From Aspidiotus rigidus (lineage: Eukaryota > Arthropoda > Insecta > Hemiptera > Diaspididae), in contig JAVHKY010000054.1 of the NCBI GenBank assembly GCA_035079385.1, forward strand, positions 3,511,501 to 3,575,500: DNA of 64,000 nucleotides. Direction: 5' to 3'. This document shows positions 40,501 to 51,685 of the stretch, piece by piece (position 1 is the first letter of the stretch; every line of letters starts with the position of its first letter). The position numbers were made by a program, and so were the translations under genes. The notes beneath the pieces are model-generated. The model saw only the letters and a list, made by a program, of their open reading frames with translations. It was not told the DNA's origin and searched no databases.

Positions 40501-43117
40501 AAATTCACAGTTTAGAGTTTGCCTAACGCAGTTAACCAAGCAGTGAATCATCAACATTCAACAATTTGCATAGTGTACAGCTGTTTGCAGAGCTTGACGC
40601 ACACTCAACGCGTTAGGCAAACCTGAACTACAAATTTTGAAGATGCCCGTATTTGTTAACGTTATTAGTATAGTCAAGACCTTCGTTTACTCTGTTACTA
40701 AAATGCAAATATAGTACGTATCAAAAATAAATAGTATCGCAGAATTTTGCGATAGTATCATGCGATGGTGCTTAGAACATTATCGACTCCCATAAGAATA
40801 CACTGGGAACATTAAGATCATATGTTAGTATTTCAAAATGAGAATATAAATAAGGAATTCAACGTTGATAATCAAGATCTGGAAGATCTCAAGTATTTGA
40901 GAATGTATTTTTCGTTTCTCACTTTATTCTTCTATTCAAATAAATGAGCAAATAATGATCGAATTCAATTTTTCTTCTCATGGAAAAGTCCGTGTAAAAA
41001 AAGTTTGTTTACTTTCCCTAAGCACCATCGATCACAAATCTCAAAATTATTTTGAATACAACGATGCTGTGACGTAGGCGTGAACAAAGAGGATTGAGAT
41101 CATCCGTCATTAACATATTATCGTTATTCTTATGAGAATTAATTTGCAAAAATAGTTTGCTTATATCTTCAAAGGGAGACAGCTGCAGCAGAGCAGCATC
41201 TAACCTGCGTAGTTCGCGACTCATTTGCGCATATTTGATTCACTGACGTCACCAGGGAATCAGTCTGTAGTACTATGTTTTATGTTTACTGTTTACTCTA
41301 ATATCAGGTAAGGAACTCGATCAAGGTGGAGTATGCAGTTACAGTTTAACAAGAGTCCAGTCAATAAAACCTAAATCATGCTTTCATCCCATTCCGAGCA
41401 TTAATCACAATAAGAATTAAGTACTTATTGATGTGAATGCATGTATCGGCGAATAAGAATAATAAAATCTAACGCGCTTTTCCCAAATTTCCATTTCTTC
41501 TTGTTCATGTACCTTGCATCATCATTCACTTATGAAACATATAATATACTTATAGCTTGGAGGTCAGAGCTTCAGAAATAGCTCCTTCTATCTGCTCACA
41601 TAGATGGTTGGAGAATTGACCTGTTTTTAAGTTCTGCGACCTGATATATGTATGCTCGAGAATTGGAATTTTTTTCAAGTTGACCAAAATTAGATTAGAG
41701 TCGACGCCCCTCTTGGGACCACAGCGTAGTTTCCTCCAAAATAACTCCCCACATAACGAGTTCTCTGTGAGAAGAACTATAATTGTATCAAATATGGGAT
41801 GACAACATATGAATATTGCAATATCTGGTCTCATTTTTAATGACTCTGCTAAATCCACCGTCGCTTCTTCAAACGAGATCTATCTTTACGTCACCTTAAT
41901 TCTTTTTATAGCTTGAGATTTGAGAATTTTTCAACTTCTTTAAATGATCAACCGTCTCTTCCTTCTGCTCTTCACCCAAAATTATTGAGCACGCAAACTA
42001 GATAATGTCAACTTTCAAGTTTTTGAAATACAATAATTTTTTTACTGAGACAGTTTCCCCGTGGAGTGGTTGTTCTACCATTGGAATTTAAAATACGGCT
42101 CTTTCTCAAACGCATTGAATTATCGAGATGGACTGGCTGTACTGGAATTTGTTTTCGCTGTGGTGAGTTTCCGTCACACTTCACTTAAGAAGAACATAAC
42201 AGTAGTACATATCATGTGGATTTTGCTAAATACTGTACAAAAGATGTGACAAGAAAATAGATTACTCAGTCCTATTTTTTTTTTAAAGCAACTACTTTCC
42301 GCCAAGTATTGTTTTGTCATTCCACGTTGCTCTAATTATTTCTCATTGGGGGTGAATTATTTGAGTGAAAGTAGAATGAAGAGTCCAAGGAAAGGTAGCC
42401 TACAAATGCCAAGTCTTCTTCACTAAAACTTATTTAAATAATGGAGGATTAAGAACAATTTTCTGATCGCTTGCAATATTCATTGTTGTAGTGTAGATAT
42501 TATTGTGATAACTTTGAGAAAAAAAAAAAAACAAAAAAACGAACTGATATCAAGAAAAATATGACTATGATATTCACAATCTAGATGTATTTGTTTCAGA
42601 ATGATCTTTTGCCAAATCCTCTATATGAACCTCTTGGACAGGTTCTCAGAGAGGTGAAACAGGCAGGTACCGAAGCTTACACTATTATTGGTCCTATCTC
42701 TTTAATAATCTTACCAAATACGCCGGAGATATACTATTTGTTTCCGGGTTCTTATACTGATGAATGTACAGGAAAAATTTATTACTGTGCTCAATATATA
42801 TTCCAGCCTATTCCTGCAGTTATCTCCAGTTCGCAGGTGAGACTTATCCTTAAGATTTAGAAGAAATTTAAAAGAAAACAAATTGTTTTATTTATAATCC
42901 ATCAATAATTGATATCTCGTAGGTACTTATCACTAATGAAACACCAATTTTAATTAGAATAATTATGTCAATCTTTTTTTTTGTTTTTCAGTTTCAAGAT
43001 TTTCTTAATCTTCGAGATTTTGGTGGAAAACCTCTCACCAATCAAGCACCTTTGTATCCTTATCGAGGTCAACCAATTGTGACTGGAGTCGGAGGTATAG
43101 CCGTGGCATTAGTCTAA
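32878..43117 (+). CDS. CARP-B: second secreted alpha-carbonic-anhydrase-like protein lacking zinc ligands
   Basis: Exons 32878-33151, 39527-39671, 42054-42162, 42600-42836, 42992-43117; 296 residues. Exons 2-5 have exactly the same lengths and phases as CARP-A. Two ATGs lie in tandem (32878, 32881); the first is used here. Residues 8-30 are hydrophobic and end ..HCNALS, a good signal-peptide pattern. Zinc-site positions in CA2 numbering: His94 is Gln, His96 is Tyr (NQFYWV), His119 is Leu (EWLFYHWN), His64 is Lys, Glu106 is Ala; Thr199 of YPGSYT remains. NDTK and the C-terminal NQAPL.PYRGQPIVTGVGGI are shared with CARP-A. The introns also share words (AAATGGCC, GAGCACGC, AATACAATAATTT), which supports recent tandem duplication. 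Intron 1 has swollen to 6.4 kb with transposons. Catalysis is not expected; the ligand is unknown. Confidence 0.85.
33176..34075. mobile_element. Tc1/mariner-like non-autonomous TIR element in CARP-B intron 1
   Basis: The left end GTAAAACCTCCATACAGCGG, with GAATGTCCGCTATAGGGGAG, and the right end AAGAGTGTCCGTTAGTGGAG followed by GTTTTACTG are inverted copies with mismatches. The end pattern (CAGTAAAACCTC) is of pogo/Tigger type. The interior (about 770 bp) is AT-rich with no transposase frame. Confidence 0.6.
34090..34497 (-). mobile_element. 3' fragment of the Penelope family
   Basis: On the minus strand this reads the end of the GIY-YIG domain and C-terminus as in copy 2 (EHIEIMRHLNTDG, then VLSSYIPED-like and GLVYDSHRDF). 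The terminal part with CGGTTTGCATTGGTTGCTCT and CTTCGAAGTATTC follows. It is truncated on its 5' side and abuts a GA microsatellite. It lies antisense in CARP-B intron 1. Confidence 0.8.
34498..34566. repeat. (GA)n microsatellite
   Basis: About 34 GA units, starting right at the truncated edge of the Penelope fragment. The Arg-Glu open frame across it is an artefact. Confidence 0.98.
35480..35941 (+). pseudogene. Unrecognised decayed ORF inside the 34.8-38.2 kb element
   Basis: A frame with normal codon texture starts at ATG 35480 (MTVDGGVFPVVPPRRSQSSQ and on). It includes WSNTEVRRQNNMIRQKYDAK and FIIDWYSRVGRFDNIRTSDP and meets TAG at 35798-35800. It then continues in the same frame (MESNLKAHLELPFDLQENFH) through a second TAG to a TGA near 35938. 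Two nonsense codons within an otherwise open frame suggest a dead transposon gene. I do not recognise the family. Confidence 0.45.
36845..37330 (-). pseudogene. Remnant of a repeat-encoded protein with Cys-rich CGCRKAGL tail
   Basis: The minus strand reads, with frameshifts and a stop, AESIASIGKKLF, then APTTETSLREFRCKCFLK, then PPSRAAADQHSYQV.LRNQTWLGNDLPPTE. After a stop comes GWKLGKSGSLPIETT and, in the next frame, LQLILCSCKKACGPACGCRK followed by AGLLYSFVCGTCHGSSCLNT. From memory this order (P.SAAA..HS..V, QxWLGN.L.PTEWGWKL, C.C.K.C...CGCRKAGL.C...C..C.G..C.N) is the C-terminal part of proteins found in many copies in insect genomes. That recall is the only basis for the family statement. 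No intact frame remains. Confidence 0.55.
38449..39051. mobile_element. AACAGGGAACCTG-family element with expanded minisatellite
   Basis: It lies in the opposite orientation to the 30.3-kb copy: AAAA|CGACGGCTTCCTTAACGAAG at the left (38453) and AACAGGTTCCCTGTT|AAAA at the right (39047). The interior (38630-38985) has about six ~58-bp units of TATATAGCTCGAGAGTCGAA and ATTTTTCCAAGTCCCCCTCC. The 30.3-kb copy has about two, so unit number explains most of the length difference (595 against 312 bp). Open frames across it are repeat artefacts. It lies in CARP-B intron 1. Confidence 0.8.
40290..41272. mobile_element. TIR element in CARP-B intron 2 (GACYGATTCCC family)
   Basis: The left end (TAGACCAATTCCCCATGACA, about 40294) and the inverted right end (GACTGATTCCCTGGTGACGT read on the minus strand, ending about 41268) share a diverged arm of about 150 bp. 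The arm includes CTGTCTCCCTT and TTAATTCCTATAAGGA / TTAATTCTCATAAGAA. No transposase was seen. Its insertion accounts for most of the size difference between CARP-A and CARP-B intron 2. Confidence 0.55.
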
Positions 43118-43382
43118 AATAAAGTCTTGTGAATTATAGTGACAGAAAATGAAATATACTCGTTCACTGAGTTCTTACTACTTTCGACAATATCACTCAA
43201 CTTACTCAAATTTTAAAAATATCATATACCAACATAGGTACTGATAATAATATTGTAATATTATAGCTTGACTTTCCTGTGACGTCACATAGCAGACCAA
43301 AGCTTCAAGAGCACAATTTGAGCTCATGAGAAAAGAGTGGCCACTGGCCACACAGTACATATCTGCTGTACAAAGTTGAATT

Positions 43383-43739
43383 GACGTGTACAGGGCTTGC
43401 GACCGAAATTTTTTTAACGGTTAACGGTTATCTGTCAAATGACCTCACAAATTTTTTCGGTTATCGGTTATCGGTCAAGCAGTATTTTGACCAATAACTG
43501 TTAAATGTTGAAAAATATTTTGGTCAAAGTCCTAAAATTTTCGGTTAACGTTGTTAGAAGACCTAGAATTTTCGGTCAAATAACAGTTATAACCGAAAAA
43601 ATAACGGTTAACGGTCAATCGGTCAAGATCGATCGTCAATTATAACGGTTAATGGTCAATCGGTCAAAATTGATATTTTCATTTTGGTTATAACAGTTAA
43701 CCAAAAAATAACCGTTATTGTGCAAGCCCTGGACGTGTA
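43383..43739. mobile_element. hAT-like MITE with perfect 8-bp TSD
   Basis: GACGTGTA flanks both sides (43383-43390, 43732-43739). The ends are CAGGGCTTGCGACCGAAA and TTGTGCAAGCCCTG. The 341-bp interior is made of short inverted words around AACGGTTAACGGT and TCGGTTATCGGTTA, so the whole element is self-complementary at several scales. It has no coding content. It lies about 270 bp downstream of the CARP-B stop. Confidence 0.85.
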
Positions 43740-45055
43740 TGAAAAACAGTATCAAAACAAGTTGAAAAATATGATCAGAAGAAAATCAGATCACTGAAAT
43801 TGTTCTCTAATATCAGTTTTCACTTTGGAATTCAATAGTCTGTTCACATTAAGAAAGGATAGATGGTAGTATAGGATTATAAAAAATACAACTATACAAG
43901 GATTTACTTATATACAAGGATGATTCCTTCAACATGTTATTTGCTTTTGAACCGCGATAGAGTCGCCCTCTATCTTTACTGTGGTGGCCGTTTACAGAAC
44001 TTCCCAAAAACAAGATGATTTCAGAAAATCTGCTTTTATGTGGTTGATTATTGTATCTTGTAGAATTGATCAAAAAGGTTTGAAAAAGCTATTACGACCC
44101 AATACTTGTAATTCCATATTAACAAAGATACAGCTTGATGAAATAACACTAGCCTTATGGGGAAAACAGCCTGACCCTGTTTTCAGAAACAAAACTTGTG
44201 CCACTATATAGGCCGGTCCAAACACAAATAGTCGCTAATTTGCCATAAATATTTAAGACAAAGCATGCAGCGTGATCTGATGGTAACTGGACAATATATT
44301 GAGGATGGAACAACAGTTTGATTCTTTGCTGTGCAAAACTACAAAGATCTGCCATAGGCGTTGTAACCTACACTAGGTAGCGCTAGTTACAAGGATGATC
44401 ATGGATTTTTTTCATTTTTCTTATGGACCAAATACATGCGTGGCATTTTGTCTTTGAGGTACGTACTTCGTAGTTTGTACTACTTTCTATCTATTCTTAT
44501 CGTGAACAGACTATAGTTCTTAATTCTCAGATGGTATGGCACATCACAATGCATTTACGTCAAAAAAAAAATTGACTATATGCATTCAATTGTGATAAAA
44601 GTGGTGCGTGATTGTACGTACAACTTTAGGACTGTGGACACAATTTGAGCGTTGTGTCATTACTCGATCATTATTTATTACCTTGACTTCATCGTATACT
44701 GTGATTCTACTTGTAAATGAACGTGAACGCCGTTCATTCGTCATAAAAAAATGAATAGTGTTCATCTTGAGCATGAACGGAACCAACCCTGTGAATAACA
44801 ATTAAATCACGACTTGGAGAAAAATATCTCTCTTTCTCATTTCTGCAAATGGAGATTTGTGATATACGTACGTATGTCCATTATTTTCTGTGCGGCAGAT
44901 CGCACTGGAGCAAGAAAAACCTCAACATACCCATTCCCCACTGCCATGAGACCAATAGACAAATTTCCTCTGACGTCATACAGATGACAAGAATACCCGT
45001 TCCGGTGTTTATGATCTGACGAGAGTACCCGTTCTGGTGTTTTTGATTTGGTTGC
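43740..45055. other. Intergenic DNA, no gene recognised
   Basis: No convincing exon or element boundary was seen. Open frames are short, overlap on both strands and lack motifs. Small local palindromes occur, for example AACCTACACTAGGTAGCGCTAG near 44370. Confidence 0.5.
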
Positions 45056-45250
45056 TCGCATAAGAATACACGGGGAGCAAAGATCTAGGTATAAATATAT
45101 AAAAACTACAAGGTGAACTTGACGTTAAAATTAGTATTTTCAATTTAGATGGTTCCTAGAACGTGTTCATGTACTTTTGGTTATTAAGAAATGGCTTATT
45201 TCCAAATAGTAACACTTCGATCTTTGCTCCCTGTGTTATTCTTACAGGAG
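45056..45250. mobile_element. Small foldback element
   Basis: GCATAAGAATACACGGGGAG, continuing CAAAGATC, at the left is matched inverted by GATCTTTGCTCCCTGTGTTA, then TTCTTAC, at the right (about 45218-45247). This encloses about 130 bp. Single-arm relatives occur near 13320 and 40793 (CCCATAAGAATACACTGGGA). Confidence 0.6.
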
Positions 45251-45624
45251 TCAAAAGTCTCCTAAGCCACCGTGGCAACACTGATTTCTAACTACGACGT
45301 AGGCAGGAAATCGGTCTATGTAAACCAAGTACCTTTACAATAAGGATCAGGCAAACGAGTATGCAATATGATATAGGGCAAGAGTCCTGTACACATCATT
45401 TTGTTGCTACAAAGGTATGATAAATTTGTTGAATTTTTCAGTTGTTATTACTTCAATTTTCCACTTAAAAATAAATAAATAAAAAAGTACCTGCCACAAT
45501 ATTGCTAGCTAATGAGTGTATGGGTGGAAGAAATTTCCTGAATTCCTTTCCAAAATATCTCTAACAAATACGACATGAGGAGTCCTTCACTCCTTCGTCT
45601 TCGACAAATTTCATCAAAGTTCTA

Positions 45625-46075
45625 TTGATGCGCTCTGCGAAAAGGGACACGAAGTCAGCCTGGTGGGAGCAACTCGCGTGTAAAACTGCATTTCATATAA
45701 GGTTCATTTTCCGTGACGAAAGTTGTTTATAATGTTTGATTAAAAGATCATAGAAGTCAATGATGACATTCACCAGCGTACTCCTCTCATTTTCTGGTGT
45801 AAGACGGGCCTAATTCGGCGGCCAATTCTACACGGGGCAGGGTTGCAAAAGAATTTTTTTTTTTTTTTAAAAAAAACACGTTTAAAACAAAAAATTTGTT
45901 TAAAACGTTTAAAACATTCTCATAAGAGCCAATGTAAATTTCTCGATTTTTGCTGTTTTAAACATGTTTTAAACACGTTGTAAATATCATTCGTTTAAAA
46001 TATCGCAACCCTGACACGAGGAGCTTTAACCACGCCGACTTAGTGTCCCTTTTCGCAGAGCGCATCATTAATAAA
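45625..46075. mobile_element. TIR element (TGATGCGCTCTGCGAAAAGG ends) split by a hAT MITE
   Basis: TGATGCGCTCTGCGAAAAGG, then GACACGAAGTCAGC, at the left is mirrored near 46030-46070 by TAGTGTCCCTTTTCGCAGAG, then CGCATCA. The arms are about 50 bp. The hAT-like MITE at 45838-46013 lies inside it, so this element is the older one. Confidence 0.6.
45830..46021. mobile_element. Nested hAT-like MITE (CAGGGTTGC ends) with 8-bp TSD
   Basis: The ends are CAGGGTTGCAAAAG (from 45838) and ATATCGCAACCCTG (to 46013). The flanks ACACGGGG and ACACGAGG match at 7 of 8 bases. The 176-bp interior is built from GTTTAAAAC and GTTTTAAAC words. Confidence 0.8.
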
Positions 46076-46246
46076 TGAGCGCACCATAAAAAACCTTGGC
46101 TATACTCATGGAGCGAGCGTCGGTTTAGTTGATTTTTTTTCTTTCTGTACACCGTACAGTGCAGAAAAGAAACATCTCATCGTAATTATTGTGTTCTACT
46201 GCACTCCTAAACTCAGTTTGTCTACCCTAAAATTTTCTCTGAGTTG

Positions 46247-46420
46247 AGTATACAGGCGCGAATCCAGACGATCACTTTGGGAGGGAAAATAATCCAAAAA
46301 AAGTCTGAAGAACCTTCTTTTTTTCGCATTTTCTTCGATACTACAGATTTTTTGTTGTTTTTTGAGTATTTCTTTTTTTTCTTTTGGCCCCCACCCCCCG
46401 TGGATCAGCGCCTGAGTATA
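46247..46420. mobile_element. Short MITE (CAGGCGC ends) with AGTATA duplication
   Basis: The ends CAGGCGCGAATCCAGA (from 46253) and TGGATCAGCGCCTG (to 46414) are inverted with two mismatches. AGTATA occurs on both sides (46247-46252, 46415-46420). The interior is T-rich with no frame. It is 162 bp. Confidence 0.7.
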
Positions 46421-46932
46421 GACTAAACTTACGGTTCATTGAATGGAATACTCGAACCAATATTGAAGACAAAACTAGAAATTCCAAGTATTTTAAAAAT
46501 GAGAAAAATAAATTTTTTAACAAACTGCTTTTCAACAGCATTTTTAGCTTCTTCAACCAGAGCCAAAGGATACCCCCTCTAGTGGCGACATAGAATGTAG
46601 CCTGCTGATTAGATGATTTTGTCGAGAAGGTAGGTACCATGGGTTACAGAAGTGAAGTTCGCAAAAACTTTTTCTCCTCACAAATTCCCATGAAAGAAAA
46701 CTAAGTTATAGCAAACAATAATAATCAACGTTTAATAAATTATGCATAAATATGGTATGATAGAATTTTTCTAAAAAATTAAAAGGAATACAAATTAGAT
46801 AAAATGAGCACAGTCAACATGGACCAGAGAAATATTTTATTACTCGCATGAAATTTATCACCTGATGAGTATGGCAGTACAGAAGCTAAATTATGACATT
46901 GACTGGGCGTGATACTTCTTAATATGCCACTA

Positions 46933-49900
46933 CTAGTAGTGGCTACCAAACAGATTTCTGCTTCGTTCTGTAAAAATTAGGATTCGAACAGTCAGCACTA
47001 CAATAACCATAAAATAAATTCTAGAAGTTGCTATACCAACCGTGATTGTGAACCTAGGTTTAACTATTTCGTTTCGCGCGAAATACGGTAACGTTTTCTT
47101 ATAAAATATCTGCTCTGGATTAGTTATATTGACAATTTCTACAACGAAATTGGCTATGTCTTCTTTATTTTTTGGCACGTACCATGAAATTATTAAGGTA
47201 CCATCCTTCGTCCTACAAGATTACAATTTTTTTCCAAATTTATAATTCGAGTTTCGAGGGTCATGTTTTGACTAAGAAAAAGATTTACCTCGTAATTTCA
47301 CGAAATTTAATATCGGGGGTAACTTCAAATTCCTGATTACTGGCAAGCGTCAATCGATCGCAAGGCATTTCTGATTCCGGTGATGTGGAGATGGTTCGAT
47401 TTCTTCCTTCCTCGAAATCGATACATATCAGATTCTCATAATCAGCTTTTGGACGCAACTGCGAGTACATCCAACGTTGTAACGGTCGCAGATTACAGTT
47501 ACACAACAACGGATTACCTGCAAATTAAACTGTTATAAATCTTTTATTCGAAAAAAATATTCATCGCTAAAATTTTTTCTTACCTGAGTACAGAACGCTT
47601 GTTCCATTTTCAATTAGTTTCATTAACTCGTGCGCAAAAAGCGATAACAAATTATCCCTTAAATCGAGAACAATGAATTTTTGTTTCGCGAACACTTTGA
47701 CAGGTATTTTGGTCAGATAATTTCGAGATAAATTCAATACACTCAGTTTGTGAGGTAAACGAAGTGGATGCGATGAAGGAAGCTGCGAAAACTTATTATA
47801 GGACAGATCGAAAGACTGCAACGAAGTAAGATTTTCGAAAACTCCTGCAATCAAACAGGAGTAACTTTTACCAATGATTTTTACAATTGAGAGAAATATG
47901 GAAAAAATCACGGGTCTTCAAATCGAGGTCTAATGACAGGAAATTGGCCATATCTGATTTCATCGGGCCCAACAACTCCGCTAACTCCTTTCCTTTACTT
48001 TAAGTCACTCAAATAGCTTCAAACCATGACGTCCTTATTCGGTCACCCACCTCTTCAATCGAAATCCTCTCATGTATCATTTACGAAGTTATGCCATGCT
48101 GATTACGGAAAACCCTCCTGCTCCCCAGTCAACGTTTTTCCGAATCTGTTGATGAAGTTAAATCCTCCTCAAAGTCAATCATCTGCTTCCTGTGCTCTTT
48201 CATACCCCTTCATATTATGCTCTCTTCCAGTCAATTATCTCCTCCATCTGCTCATGAAATTAAATTTCTCAAGGACACTTTAGGCTAAAAATTCTTCCAA
48301 GTCCCTACATCATATTCGGCTAGATTTCTGAACGGATGCGGACACAGAAATTTTTTGAGGATGTACCTCCAACAAGAGTAATAGCGGTTCCCCGTTTAAA
48401 TAATACCTTCACGAATTTCATCGATAATGTTGTGACTCAAATTCAAATGCTCGACTTTTCTCAACCTATGCGTAAAATCGTTCGTAAGTACAGGTATTTG
48501 ATTATAACTCAGATCTACTAAGCGCAAAGATTCCTGAGATGGAAACGAATTCCGCGTCAGATACGATATCGAGTTATGACTCAAATTGAGCTGCAAAAAA
48601 ATTTTTTTACCATTATTTTCAAGACTCAAAAAAAATAAAAATTGAATACAGCGATTTTATTTGATACTCACCATCTGTAAAGATCTGCAATCTTCAAATA
48701 TGCTCGTTGTTTTATTGTCAATAATTTCTATAGTATTTTGGGACAAATCCAAATGATTGAGAGCGTAGAGACCTGTGAAAAAACACGAACTATTCAAATA
48801 GGTACATGCCATAGAAGACCATGATCTTCGAATAGTTTTACTGACCCAAAAATACTTCATGGGATATATAGGACAAATTATTGTTCCGCAACGAAAGGTC
48901 TCTAAGCTGTATAACTCCGGCGAAGGCACGTTCGCTGACTTCGAAAATTATATTATCGGCTAAAATCAACTCGAAAACAACGGGTAACTCACCAAACGCA
49001 GCTTTTTCCAATTTTTCGATGTAATTACCCTAGAATGAGGCCAAACATCAATATTTTGTCACCAATTTTTAGGAGATTTAAAAAGTTCAAGAAATTACTC
49101 GTAGATCAAGATGTCTCAACGAAACCAAATCCTTCAAACTCTCCTTCGGAGGCAGCGTTATATTGTTGTAAGCCAAGTTCAAATGTTGTAAAGTCAACAG
49201 GTGGGCAAACGCCCCTTTCTCGAGCGAATCGCCCAATAAGTTGAAACTTAAATCGAGAACTTGAAGAGAGTTCATGACGTCCCACGATTTGTCCGGCTCG
49301 ATATAACCGATCAAATTATTGCTCATGTTCAAAAGGGACAGTGAAATAGGCAAGACGACCGTCTTCTCGATAGCGTTATAGCTGACATCCAATACCCGCA
49401 AGGAACTCATGGGAGGGAACGTATCTCGAGTAATGCTCTCAATTGCGTTCTCTCTAAGTTGTAATTCGAGTAGAGTTGGTATTTTACCGAATGTGCGACC
49501 GCTCAATTCGGTGAGGCGGTTGCGCGTCAAATTCAGATAACGTAAACTAAATAGTGGCGTGAACACCTCCCCAGCGATATTTTCAATTTCGTTGTAGCTC
49601 AGATCGATCGTGTGCAGCTCGTACAGCTTAGGAAACGTATTTTTCGGTATCATAGTCAGTTGATTAAATGTGACGTTGAGGATTTTCAAACCAGTCATAT
49701 TTGCTAAAGGTACCTGAAAAATTAGATATTAAGTTAGGGGCGGTAACTTTTTTAAACTCGTTTTAGTGAAGAAGTAATTCATTTTTGATGAATCATTGAG
49801 GTTCAATTTAGTCAAGTCTATTTTTTCGACAACAATATGATTTTCAATCGCTCCAATGCTAACTAAGATTGATGAAATACGAGAATCCTACCACACAAGT

Positions 49901-51685
49901 ATTTATAAGGAATCATCCCTCGTGATCTGCGGCCTCAATAATGAGAAATATGCATGGGAAATACATAAAACATTTTTTTTCTCTACTTTGAATATCAACG
50001 TTCACATGTACCTTTGTTTAGAATTCATCATCAGTAGGCCTATACGCCTTGAAAAAAAAAAAAAAATGTTTACTCACTCTGGATAAATCAGTCAAATTAT
50101 TGAACTCTAGGCGAAAATCGAGAACGTAAGAAATGTCGTCAAACGCATTTCTTTCGAACCCACTGATTGCATTGTATGACATATCCAATTTGGTAATATT
50201 GACGCAATTTTCAAAAGCCCCTCTTTCGATAACAGAGATACGATTCCGCGACAGATTAATCCGCACGAGATACAAGCTTTTGAAGGCGAGTTTCTCGATT
50301 TTGGTAACCAAATTACGAGATACATCGATCACCTAAAAGTCAAATTGGACGCATGAGATATCTGTACGATCTTTGTCTTAAAAATATAAAGAAATTAGCA
50401 AGATCACCTCAACATTTTTTAAGTCGTTAAACATTTGATAATCAATCTTGGTGATTTTATTTCCCGACAAGTCGATGATACCGATACGACTGATAACCTC
50501 AAAGGTCCCTCGTTCCACATGTGTGATTTCATTATCGTTCACCGATAGTCGACGGAGTAACCTCAATCCACGGAACATGTTGGCGTCAATTTTCTTCAAT
50601 TTATTGTGACTTAGATTCAGCACTTTCAATAAAGTATTTTTGGTGAAGCAAGCCCTGCAACAGAATTATAAGAAAATTAGGCCTATATGTGTCCTCAGTG
50701 AGCAAATGAAATTCCAATTTCGGTAGCTACATACCTCGGAACATCTTTGAGGGTATTGTGACTCAAATTAAGAAAACTCAGTTTGGTAAGATCAGAAAAA
50801 TGGGAAGAGTCTATTTTCTCTATGTTGTTAAAAGATAAATCCAGCATTTCGATTTCTTTCAGACCTTTGAACTGGTTTCGCTGTAATTGTGGAATATCAT
50901 TTCTTTGTAAATCTAACACTCTCAATTTCTTGAATGACTTGAATGTTTCTTGATGCAGGCTAGAGATATTTCCGTTCGGTAAGTGAAGCTTCTCCAACGA
51001 ATTCTGGAACGCCGAAGTGAATCCATCTTCTGATAGTGAAGTTATGAAGTGACCACTGATATTCAGAACTTTTAAATCATTGACTTTCTAAAAACGATCA
51101 CCGACATGAACTTCCATGATTGTGATAACCATACTTCAATCGTAAAAAAAAAAAATTGTTACCGTTAACGATTCGCTAGGTATGGAATTGAGTTTGGTAT
51201 TCCAGAGCTGTATCTCCCTGATTGACTTTCCTACGCCTAAGAATAAATCTTTACTAATCTCGTTAAGAGGAACATCTTTTATCATCAAATTTCGAACTGA
51301 CAACGAGTACAACAAATCTCCGAAGATGTGGGCTGCGGCAAAAGTACAATGATAAAAACATCCCAACCAACTCGCTAATTCAACTTCACTTCGAAGGTAT
51401 GTACTCACATATATTACACGACGAGATTACCAAATTTTCAACAGGCAATCTAACAGCAGCTAGATTTGCTAGCCCAATGGCCAGAGATGCGAGATTCGAA
51501 TTCTCGCACAAAATTGTAAGACCGACATCATTACCAGCTAAGCAAGTGCACGGGTGAATGAGTATTCTCGTATGTGGACAGGGGTACTTGGGACCAGGTT
51601 CGATGTACTCTCCAAAAATTGATGAGACGTAGAGCGTCGAATAAAGCCATACCGCGGCGAAAATCCTATAATCAAATTCTAACAT
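46933..51685 (-). CDS. Leucine-rich-repeat type I membrane protein (chaoptin-like), 12 exons
   Basis: Exons in transcript order: 51685-51409, 51332-51163, 51087-50735, 50654-50408, 50332-50078, 49713-49099, 49029-48846, 48772-48672, 48590-48407, 47844-47584, 47517-47289, 47212-46933; 1051 residues, every join in frame. It starts with a signal-like segment (FAAVWLYSTLYVSSIFG) and an N-cap with cysteines (CPHTRILIHPCTCLAG). About 30 repeats of the LxxLxLSxNxI type follow, for example LKVLNLSHNKLKKI. Then comes a C-cap with CNC...C...C (NPLLCNCNLRPLQRW), a short fibronectin-III-like stretch (TLIISWYVPK...NFVVEIVN), and a terminal hydrophobic segment (IYFMVIVVLTVRILIF) with a short basic tail. 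The layout fits surface adhesion or recognition proteins. Chaoptin is longer and GPI-linked, so orthology is uncertain. The donor GTCAGT of exon 7 is weak. Confidence 0.85.

Noticed and set aside
48026..48283. 85-codon plus-strand frame
   Set aside because: It lies antisense in an LRR-gene intron, in sequence with AAGTCC-type repeat words, and shows no domain.
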